A DNA stretch of 57,806 nt. It comes from Lachnospiraceae bacterium. Its GTDB lineage: Bacteria > Bacillota > Clostridia > Lachnospirales > Lachnospiraceae. The stretch lies in the NCBI GenBank assembly GCA_022781985.1, contig JALESH010000043.1, positions 1-57,806 of the forward strand, read 5' to 3'. The stretch's first letter is position 1, and each line of letters begins with the position of its first letter. Below, piece by piece: positions 17,437-24,475 of this stretch. The notes under the pieces are model-generated. The model saw only the letters and a program-made list of their open reading frames with translations, was not told the origin of the DNA and ran no database searches. The translations under genes were made by a program, and so were the position numbers.

Positions 17437-18021
17437 ATGGGCAGAAGAAAAAAAGGGCTGAGCTTTTATGAAAAAAAGAAGAAATGGAGCTCTCACATGC
17501 TGAAAGAGATTCTGGGCATGGTATTTGCCGGCTTTGCGGCAGTATTATTGGCAGTGGTTCTGGTCTTTAGTGTAGGTATGAGGACAAATGTAGTAGGAGT
17601 TTCCATGGAACCCACTCTTTACAGTGGACAGAAGATATTAATCAACAGATTCCTCTATACGCTTTCCCCTCCTGAAAGGGGGGACATCATCGTCTTTAAG
17701 CCCGGGGGAAACCAGAATTCCCATTATTATGTAAAGAGAGTGGTGGCGGTGCCGGGAGAAAGGGTGCAGATCCTAGAGGGCAGGCTCTATGTGGACGGCA
17801 TCCCCGAGGAGGATGGAAGCTATGATAAGATGGAGGAGGCTGGCATTGCCGAACATGAGATACTCCTTGGCAGCAATGAGTATTTTGTGCTGGGGGATAA
17901 CCGTAACAGCAGTGAGGACAGCCGCTCCGCCAGCATCGGTCCCGTGAGTCGGGAAAACATATATGGAAAGGCTTGGTTTCATCTGAGCAGTACTGAGACA
18001 GGACCGGGCCTTATACAGTGA
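17437..18021 (+). CDS. lepB: Signal peptidase I (first copy)
   Basis: Type I signal peptidase removes signal peptides from exported proteins at the outer face of the membrane. The 194-residue protein has a basic start, one transmembrane helix at about 29-47, the catalytic Ser56 in GVSMEPT, the catalytic Lys100 in YYVKRVVAVPGE, and the box LGDNRNSSEDSR. This fits the small SipS-type enzymes with one membrane anchor. A second, different copy lies two genes downstream. Confidence 0.94.
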   Translation: MGRRKKGLSFYEKKKKWSSHMLKEILGMVFAGFAAVLLAVVLVFSVGMRTNVVGVSMEPTLYSGQKILINRFLYTLSPPERGDIIVFKPGGNQNSHYYVKRVVAVPGERVQILEGRLYVDGIPEEDGSYDKMEEAGIAEHEILLGSNEYFVLGDNRNSSEDSRSASIGPVSRENIYGKAWFHLSSTETGPGLIQ

Positions 18022-18063
18022 GCAAATTTTAGATTTTGAAACAGAAAGGTGTGGTCAGGAGCA

Positions 18064-18921
18064 ATGAATTATCAATGGTACCCCGGACATATGACAAAGG
18101 CAAAGCGGATGATGCAGGAAAATATAAAGCTGATAGATCTTGTCATAGAGCTGGTGGATGGAAGGGCGCCTCTGAGCAGCCGCAATCCGGATATGGATGA
18201 GCTCTCCAAAAACAAATCCAGGGTCATCCTGCTCAATAAGGCAGATCTGGCAGATCCCGAGTACAACAGGGAATGGACAGAGTATTTTAAGAAAAAGGAC
18301 TTCCATGTGCTGGAGATCAATGCCAGAAGCGGAGCGGGGATGAAGGCGATTCAGGGCATAGTACAGGAGGCCTGCAGGGAAAAACTGGAGAGGAATCGGC
18401 GTAGGGGCATTCTCAACCGTCCCGTCAGGGCCATGGTGGTAGGGATCCCCAATGTGGGAAAGTCTACCTTCATCAATTCCTTTGCCGGAAAAGCCTGTAC
18501 CAGAACCGGCAATAAGCCGGGAGTGACGAAGGGCAAGCAGTGGATCCGGCTGAACAGGGAACTGGAGCTGCTGGATACACCGGGAATCCTTTGGCCTAGG
18601 TTTGAGGATCAGCAGATAGGAATGAGGCTGGCTTTTATCGGCTCCATAAATGACGATATCCTTCTTGTGGATGAGCTGGTACTGGAGCTGATTGATTTTT
18701 TACAGGAGCACTATCCGGGGACATTGGAGAAGCGTTATGGCCTGGAAAGGGCAGAAGGCCATGCCCCGGAGCTGCTGAAGAGAATATGTGAGAGCAGACA
18801 CTGCTATAAAAAGGGAGAGGAACCGGATCTGTATAGGGCTGCCTCCATGGTGGTGGATGATTTCAGAAGCGGGAAATTGGGCAGGATCACCCTGGAATTT
18901 CCGGAAAATATCAGGGATTGA
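18064..18921 (+). CDS. rbgA: Ribosome biogenesis GTPase RbgA (YlqF)
   Basis: RbgA is a circularly permuted GTPase needed for late 50S assembly. The motif order shows the permutation: G4 LLNKADL near 56-62 comes before G1 GIPNVGKST near 127 and G3 LDTPGI near 170. It opens MNYQWYPGHMTKAKR, the usual RbgA start. I use the ATG at 18064, preceded by AGGAGC; an in-frame GTG at 18049 is less likely. The rbgA-rnhB neighbourhood is conserved, here with a second lepB between. Confidence 0.96.
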   Translation: MNYQWYPGHMTKAKRMMQENIKLIDLVIELVDGRAPLSSRNPDMDELSKNKSRVILLNKADLADPEYNREWTEYFKKKDFHVLEINARSGAGMKAIQGIVQEACREKLERNRRRGILNRPVRAMVVGIPNVGKSTFINSFAGKACTRTGNKPGVTKGKQWIRLNRELELLDTPGILWPRFEDQQIGMRLAFIGSINDDILLVDELVLELIDFLQEHYPGTLEKRYGLERAEGHAPELLKRICESRHCYKKGEEPDLYRAASMVVDDFRSGKLGRITLEFPENIRD

Positions 18922-18939
18922 GGAGCATGGATAAAAAGT

Positions 18940-19518
18940 ATGAATATAAAAATGAAAAATATTCTAAAAGAAATATTGAGCACCAGCCTGTATCTGTTAG
19001 TGGTGCTTTGCATTACTTATCTGATCATTCATTATGTAGGGCAGCGGACGCAGGTGCTGGGAAGTTCTATGGAAGGTACTCTCAGCAATGGTGACAATCT
19101 GATCGTGGATAAGCTCAGCTATCGGTTCAGGGAGCCGGAGCGTTTCGATATCGTGGTCTTTCCTGTTGACACGGAAGAGGCTGCCGGAAAGAAGAAAAAA
19201 GGGGAGGATACCTATTATATCAAAAGAATCATCGGCCTGCCGGGAGAAATCATACAGATAGATGAGGAGGGTATCATCTATATCAATGGAGATGTGCTGG
19301 AGGAGGATTATGGCAGAGAAGTGATAAGAGACCCGGGCATTGCAGGGGAGCCGGTCACTCTGGGGGAGGGAGAGTATTTTGTGCTGGGGGATAACCGCAA
19401 CAACAGTGAGGACAGCAGGGTTCCCAAGGTAGGCTGTATTTCCAGAAGCAGAATTATCGGAAGGGCCTGGATCAGGATCTGGCCCCTGAACAAGCTGGGA
19501 ATTTTAAAGCATCAGTAG
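18940..19518 (+). CDS. lepB: Signal peptidase I (second copy)
   Basis: This is a second type I signal peptidase of 192 residues, clearly diverged from the copy at 17.4 kb. One transmembrane helix lies at about 8-30. Catalytic Ser43 is in LGSSMEGT and Lys95 in YYIKRIIGLPGE, and LGDNRNNSEDSR follows. All catalytic residues are present, so both copies should be active. The spacing from AGGAG to this ATG (about 15 bases) is long, and an ATG at 18927 is in another frame, so initiation may be weak. Division of substrates between the two copies is unknown. Confidence 0.92.
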   Translation: MNIKMKNILKEILSTSLYLLVVLCITYLIIHYVGQRTQVLGSSMEGTLSNGDNLIVDKLSYRFREPERFDIVVFPVDTEEAAGKKKKGEDTYYIKRIIGLPGEIIQIDEEGIIYINGDVLEEDYGREVIRDPGIAGEPVTLGEGEYFVLGDNRNNSEDSRVPKVGCISRSRIIGRAWIRIWPLNKLGILKHQ

Positions 19519-19529
19519 AGGAGAGCAGT

Positions 19530-20294
19530 GTGACGCAGAAGATAGCTGAGATAAAAACAATTTTTCAGGGCACGCCGGTATGTGGGCTGCCGGAATTCAT
19601 ACGAATATATTCCGGAGACAACAGAAGCGGTGTCCGGGCCATGGTCAGGAGTGCCGGCAGAAAGCTGGAAGTCCTGAAAAAAGAGCAGGAACGTACAGAA
19701 CGGATGAGGGAGTATGAAAGAGCCTTTCAGGAATATGCTTGGATTTGCGGCATTGACGAGGTAGGAAGGGGACCGCTGGCCGGGCCTGTGGTGGCAGGAG
19801 CAGTTATTCTTCCAAAAGATTGTGACATTTTATATCTAAATGATTCCAAGCAGCTGTCCGAAAAACAGAGAGAAGAGCTGTATGGGCAGATTATGGAACA
19901 GGCTGAAGCAACAGGTCTGGGCTTTGTTTCTCCGGAGAGAATCGACGAAATCAATATTCTGCAGGCTACCTATGAGGCCATGCGGCAGGCCATAGACAGT
20001 CTTGGCAAGGTGCCGGACCTGCTGCTGAATGATGCTGTGACTATTCCACAGATAACCATCAGACAGGTGCCTATTATCAAGGGAGATACCAAAAGTATTT
20101 CCATTGCGGCAGCCAGCATCATTGCAAAGGTGGCCAGGGACAGGCTGATGGTGGAGTATGATGAGGTTTTCCCGGAATACGGCTTTGCATCCAATAAAGG
20201 ATATGGTACTCCGGTGCATTTGGAGGCACTGGAAAAATATGGGCCGTCGCCCATACACAGACATTCCTTTCTTAAGAATAGGATCGTGGACTAA
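19530..20294 (+). CDS. rnhB: Ribonuclease HII
   Basis: RNase HII removes ribonucleotides and RNA-DNA hybrids from DNA. The 254-residue protein has an N-terminal extension of about 70 charged residues and then the catalytic domain, opening with GIDEVGRGPLAGPVVAGAV (Asp76, Glu77), followed by NDSKQLSEKQRE and the C-terminal NKGYGTPVHLEAL and HRHSF. The GTG start follows AGAGGAG at good spacing. RNase HI (rnhA) is also present, at 44.9 kb. Confidence 0.95.
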   Translation: MTQKIAEIKTIFQGTPVCGLPEFIRIYSGDNRSGVRAMVRSAGRKLEVLKKEQERTERMREYERAFQEYAWICGIDEVGRGPLAGPVVAGAVILPKDCDILYLNDSKQLSEKQREELYGQIMEQAEATGLGFVSPERIDEINILQATYEAMRQAIDSLGKVPDLLLNDAVTIPQITIRQVPIIKGDTKSISIAAASIIAKVARDRLMVEYDEVFPEYGFASNKGYGTPVHLEALEKYGPSPIHRHSFLKNRIVD

Positions 20295-20315
20295 AGGAGT
20301 TTTGGAGGTGGAAAA

Positions 20316-22067
20316 TTGAATCTGAGTGGTCTGTTTCAATACGGTACGAATCATACAAATACAGCTAACCAGGCGGGAGCGCCGGGGAGCGGGACGGTAT
20401 CTCAGGGAAACAGTGTCGGCCAGTCGGCCAGCGGCCTGACACCGGGGCAGACGCTTCAGGGAGAAGTAATGGGCAGAAATGGCAGCGAGGTCCAGATCCT
20501 GGTAGACAATGAGGTGATGATCACTGCCAGGCTGGATGGAAATATCCATGTCCCAATGGGGCAGAGCATGACCTTTGAGGTGAAGAATCACGGGGGAACC
20601 CAGATCGCACTGCGTCCTCTCTTTGAGAATATGGCTCAGGATGCCAATGTTTTGAAAGCCCTGGAGGCAGCTAGGCTTCCGGCTACCGAGGATCTGATGC
20701 GGATGGTGTCCGAGATGATGAGGCAGGGTATGTCCATTGACAGAAATTCTCTGCTGGACATGAGCAGACTGTTGTCTGCCAATGGGGGAGCCAGGCCGGA
20801 GACAGTGGTTCAGATGAAGAACTTCCGGCTTCCGATTACCCCTGAAAATATCATGCAGTTTGAAAATTATCAGCGCTATGAGCATCAACTCTTAGGCAGT
20901 GTAAAGGATATACTGGCAGAGCTTCCCAAGGCATATCAGTTCCTGCTGGACAGCGGAAACGGTAAGGGTGCCGTAGATTTTTACACCCAGATGCTGCAGC
21001 TTTTTACAGAGGAAGGGCTGCCTGCCGCCCAAGGAGAATCTCTGGCCGGCGGCCCGTCTGTGTTCGCGGATATTCATGACAGCAGCACGGCTAATGGAGA
21101 GACGGCTCTTCCCGCCGGAGCAGGCCATCCTCAGGAGGCGTTGGCCCAGACTGAGACTAAGATGGCAGCGGAGCTGCACAATCTTTTGGATTCTGCCATT
21201 ATTCAGGAAGCAGAGTCTGCACAGCCTGCCCTTGCGAAGGACAATCTGCTGGGGATGCTGGAACCCGGAGAAAGAAACCAGCTTGTGAATCTTCTGGGCA
21301 GGCTGGGATTTTCCGAAGGACAGCTGGCACAGATACAGGATGGCAGCATGAGTCCAAAGCAGTTTCTGCAGGAGCTGCAGCAGCTCCTGCAGACCCAGGC
21401 AAATGGGGCGGACAGAGCCGCTCTGCAGCAGTTGTTCGGAAGTAAGGCGTACCATCAGATCCTGCAGAGGGAAATATGGAATCAATGGACCCTGCAGCCC
21501 CGGGATGTGGGATCCAGGCAGAAGGTGGAAGAGTTTTATGGCAGGCTCAGGGAACAGGCGGCCCGGCTGACGGAGGCTCTTGGACAGACAGCCAGGGAGA
21601 CGCCTCTGGCAAAGAGTCTGACAATGATGCAGAACAATTTGGATTTTATGAACCAGGTGAATCAGCTGTTTCAATACATCCAGCTTCCGCTGAAGATGAG
21701 CGGAGGGGATGCCCATGGAGATTTGTATGTCTATACCAATCGACGGGCTACAGCAAAGGAGGACGGCAGTGTGAGTGCCCTGCTGCATCTTGATATGGAG
21801 CATCTGGGAACCATGGACATCCATGTGCTGATGAAGGATAAGAACGTGAATACAAAATTCTATCTGGCCAATGAGGGCATTATCGATTTTATCGGAGAGA
21901 ATATCCATATACTGAATGAACGGCTGGCCAAGAGAGGGTATGCCCTTCAGGCTGAGATGCTTCCTGCAGCCAGCGGCCAGGAGCACGGCAATGTGATGGA
22001 GACGATTACGGCCCGGGAGAAAAAGGCCACACTGCTGGCCCAGTATTCCTTTGATGTAAGGGCATGA
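20316..22067 (+). CDS. FliK-like hook-length control domain protein (YlqG position)
   Basis: This 583-residue protein has a low-complexity N-terminus (Gly/Gln/Ser/Asn), a long variable helical middle and a C-terminal region (about 470-555) that looks like the Flg_hook domain of FliK: SALLHLDMEHLGTMDIHVL, then NTKFYLANEGIIDFIGENI and LNERLAKRGY. It lacks a signal peptide, as expected for a type III exported ruler. Together with the next gene it occupies the place of ylqG-ylqH in B. subtilis, away from any flagellar operon. A TTG start is used, with GGAGGTG five bases upstream. The flagellar link is inferred from domain and pairing. Confidence 0.75.
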   Translation: MNLSGLFQYGTNHTNTANQAGAPGSGTVSQGNSVGQSASGLTPGQTLQGEVMGRNGSEVQILVDNEVMITARLDGNIHVPMGQSMTFEVKNHGGTQIALRPLFENMAQDANVLKALEAARLPATEDLMRMVSEMMRQGMSIDRNSLLDMSRLLSANGGARPETVVQMKNFRLPITPENIMQFENYQRYEHQLLGSVKDILAELPKAYQFLLDSGNGKGAVDFYTQMLQLFTEEGLPAAQGESLAGGPSVFADIHDSSTANGETALPAGAGHPQEALAQTETKMAAELHNLLDSAIIQEAESAQPALAKDNLLGMLEPGERNQLVNLLGRLGFSEGQLAQIQDGSMSPKQFLQELQQLLQTQANGADRAALQQLFGSKAYHQILQREIWNQWTLQPRDVGSRQKVEEFYGRLREQAARLTEALGQTARETPLAKSLTMMQNNLDFMNQVNQLFQYIQLPLKMSGGDAHGDLYVYTNRRATAKEDGSVSALLHLDMEHLGTMDIHVLMKDKNVNTKFYLANEGIIDFIGENIHILNERLAKRGYALQAEMLPAASGQEHGNVMETITAREKKATLLAQYSFDVRA

Positions 22068-22089
22068 GGCGGAAAGGCGGAGAATTCCC

Positions 22090-22416
22090 ATGGAGAATGA
22101 TCGGAAGACAAAAAGGAAGATGGAGAAGGAAAAGGAAAAGCCCCGGCAGGCCATAGCCCTCTCCTATGATCCGGATGAGGAGGCCCCCAGGGTCATTGCC
22201 AGCGGAAGAGGGGAGCTGGCGGAGCGGATCATCGAAAGGGCAAAGGAGGCGGAGGTGCCGGTTCACAGAGATGACAAGCTGGCGGATACCCTATCCAGAC
22301 TGGAAATCGGGGATATGATTCCTCCTGAGCTGTACGAGGTGGTAGCCGAAATCCTGGTATTCGTTGATGCCATGGATAAGCTAAAATCGAAATTGGACAA
22401 AAAAAATAAAAAATAG
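22090..22416 (+). CDS. FlhB C-terminal domain homologue (YlqH/FlhX-like)
   Basis: This 108-residue protein matches only the cytoplasmic C-terminal domain of FlhB/YscU. It has AIALSYDPDEEAPRVIASGRGELAERI split over the central strand and helix, then VPVHRDDKLADTLSRLEIG and PPELYEVVAEIL. The membrane part of FlhB is missing, and the autocleavage motif NPTH, which should precede this region, is replaced by KEKPRQ. It is therefore an uncleaved stand-alone domain like YlqH. FlhB and FliK interact in flagellar export, so the pairing with the upstream FliK-like gene is meaningful. Confidence 0.85.
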   Translation: MENDRKTKRKMEKEKEKPRQAIALSYDPDEEAPRVIASGRGELAERIIERAKEAEVPVHRDDKLADTLSRLEIGDMIPPELYEVVAEILVFVDAMDKLKSKLDKKNKK

Positions 22417-22428
22417 AGGGGAAAGGCA

Positions 22429-22797
22429 TTGAACAAAAGAGCAGAGGGAAGTCGTTATGAGCATGCTGCCTGCAGCTACCTGAAGGAGCGTGGATTTCAG
22501 ATTGCGGAGCAAAATTTCAGGTGCAGGCAGGGAGAGGTGGACATTATCGGCTATCATGGGGGCTATCTGGTATTTGTGGAGGTCAAATACCGTGCCACCC
22601 CTAACCAGGGCAGGGCAGAGGAGGCTGTGACTGTCTCCAAGCAGAGGAGGATCTGCCGGACGGCAGATTACTATCGTTATCGTCATGGGATGGGAGAGGA
22701 TTGTCCGGTGCGTTATGATGTGATTGCAATACAGGGGAAAGGAGGAGAATGCCTGACATGGTATCAGAATGCCTTTCCCCACATTTATCCGAGATAA
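22429..22797 (+). CDS. UPF0102 family endonuclease-like protein YraN
   Basis: This 122-residue protein has the restriction-endonuclease-like fold signature GEVDIIGYHGGYLVFVEVKYR in its middle, with conserved Asp and E-x-K residues. The UPF0102 family is widespread, often near rnhB, and its role is not settled. The start is a TTG following AGGGGAAAGG. It is probably co-transcribed with the two genes before it. Confidence 0.9.
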   Translation: MNKRAEGSRYEHAACSYLKERGFQIAEQNFRCRQGEVDIIGYHGGYLVFVEVKYRATPNQGRAEEAVTVSKQRRICRTADYYRYRHGMGEDCPVRYDVIAIQGKGGECLTWYQNAFPHIYPR

Positions 22798-22826
22798 ATG
22801 CATGAGACAGAAAGGGGATGTTTGAA

Positions 22827-23678
22827 ATGGAGGTATTGAGAAAGGGTACAGAGGTGGTATTGGAGAAAAAAAGGCATGGGGAGGTGGAGTACCTCAGCTT
22901 TCCGGCATTGGAGGCCACCGGGATTGTGGGTCATCTTTTTTCCACCCGTATCGGAGGAGTCAGCAGAGGGATATTTTCCTCCATGAATCTAAGCTGCACC
23001 AGAGGAGACGCTGCAGAAGCAGTAGAGGAGAATTTTAGGAGAATAGCCGATGCCTTGGGGAGAGAGGTATCGGATTTTGTATGTTCTGACCAGACGCACA
23101 CCACTCATGTGAGGCAGGTGACAGCAGAGGATAGGGGAAAGGGGATCGTTCGTCCCAAGGATTACAGGGAGGTGGACGGATTGATCACCAATGAGCCGGG
23201 GCTTGTGCTGTCCACCTTCTATGCAGACTGTGTTCCAGTTTTCCTGATAGATACAAAGAACAGGGCTATCGGACTGGCCCATTCCGGATGGCGGGGGACT
23301 GTGGGACGTATGGGGGCCCGTACCCTGGAAGCCATGGAGGAAGCCTACGGTACCAGGGCAGAGGATGTAACGGCGGCCATCGGCCCCTCCATCTGCGGGG
23401 ACTGCTATGAGGTGGGAGAGGATGTGGCAGAGGCTTTCCGGACTGAGTTTTCAGAAGAGGCCCTGGATGATATCCTGCTTGGAAAGGGAGGAGGCAGATA
23501 TCAGCTGGATCTGTGGAGGGCCAACTGCCATGTGCTGAGAGAGGCCGGAGTGTCAGTGAGCCGGATCAGTGTCACCGACATCTGTACCTGCTGTAATCCT
23601 GAGTATCTCTTTTCACACAGAGCCAGTGGGGGTAAGAGGGGCAATCTGGGCGCCTTTCTGTATTTAAGGAAATCTTAA
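22827..23678 (+). CDS. pgeF: Peptidoglycan editing factor PgeF / laccase-domain protein
   Basis: This is a protein of about 283 residues of the YfiH/YlmD (Cu-oxidase_4) family. Members act as purine nucleoside phosphorylases or adenosine deaminases in vitro and as a factor that prevents wrong amino acids in peptidoglycan precursors in E. coli. The metal-binding residues are visible in DQTHTTHV, YADCVPVFL, HSGWRGTVG and CGDCYEVGEDV. AAAGGGG fits the ATG at 22827 better than the one at 22818. It is the last gene of the long + strand cluster. Confidence 0.9.
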   Translation: MEVLRKGTEVVLEKKRHGEVEYLSFPALEATGIVGHLFSTRIGGVSRGIFSSMNLSCTRGDAAEAVEENFRRIADALGREVSDFVCSDQTHTTHVRQVTAEDRGKGIVRPKDYREVDGLITNEPGLVLSTFYADCVPVFLIDTKNRAIGLAHSGWRGTVGRMGARTLEAMEEAYGTRAEDVTAAIGPSICGDCYEVGEDVAEAFRTEFSEEALDDILLGKGGGRYQLDLWRANCHVLREAGVSVSRISVTDICTCCNPEYLFSHRASGGKRGNLGAFLYLRKS

Positions 23679-23741
23679 AGATTTTCCTATACCATACTTA
23701 AAAATATAGAATTATAGTTGTTACAAAGAGAGGAATGGATT

Positions 23742-24440
23742 ATGGCGGCTATATTGGTATGTGACGACGACAGGGAGATTGTGGATGCAATTGAAATCTA
23801 TCTGGTTCAGGAGGGATATCAGGTTCTGAAGGCGTATGACGGGGAGCAGGCTCTGCGGATGCTGAAGGAGAAAGAGATCCATCTGCTGATCATAGATGTG
23901 ATGATGCCCAGGCTGGACGGCATCCATGCCACGCTGAGGATCAGGGAGTACAGCAGCATCCCTATCATCATCCTATCGGCTAAATCGGAGGATACGGATA
24001 AGATACTGGGGTTAAATATCGGAGCGGATGACTATGTCACAAAGCCCTTTAACCCTCTGGAGCTGGTGGCAAGAGTCAAATCCAACCTCAGAAGATACAC
24101 CACCCTGGGAAATCTGAACGGGGAGAATCATTCCATCTTTTCAGCAGGGGGGCTCAGCATCAATGATGAAACCAAGGAAGTGACGGTGGATGGGGAAGGC
24201 GTCAGGCTTACACCCATAGAATACAATATTCTGCTTTTGCTGGTAAAGAATCAGGGCAGGGTATTTTCCATCAGCCAGATCTATGAAAGCATATGGAATG
24301 AGGAGGCCATCGGTGCAGACAACACGGTAGCTGTCCATATCAGGCATATCAGGGAAAAAATTGAAATCAATCCCAAGGATCCCCGTTATCTGAAGGTGGT
24401 ATGGGGAGTTGGCTACAAAATAGAGAAGCAGAAGGGCTGA
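23742..24440 (+). CDS. OmpR-family response regulator
   Basis: This is a DNA-binding response regulator of 232 residues. The receiver domain (about 1-118) has the acidic pocket CDDD, the phosphoacceptor Asp52 in LLIIDVMMPRLDG and the conserved Lys in DYVTKPFNP. The winged-helix output domain (about 135-230) ends KVVWGVGYKI. The ATG at 23742 follows AGAGGA; an upstream in-frame TTG at 23718 is rejected. Its partner kinase starts 36 bases after its stop codon. The class resembles VanR-like regulators common in Lachnospiraceae; target genes are unknown. Confidence 0.94.
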   Translation: MAAILVCDDDREIVDAIEIYLVQEGYQVLKAYDGEQALRMLKEKEIHLLIIDVMMPRLDGIHATLRIREYSSIPIIILSAKSEDTDKILGLNIGADDYVTKPFNPLELVARVKSNLRRYTTLGNLNGENHSIFSAGGLSINDETKEVTVDGEGVRLTPIEYNILLLLVKNQGRVFSISQIYESIWNEEAIGADNTVAVHIRHIREKIEINPKDPRYLKVVWGVGYKIEKQKG

Positions 24441-24475
24441 GCATGTGTGGATACACCTGTGCCGGGAGGAAGAAA

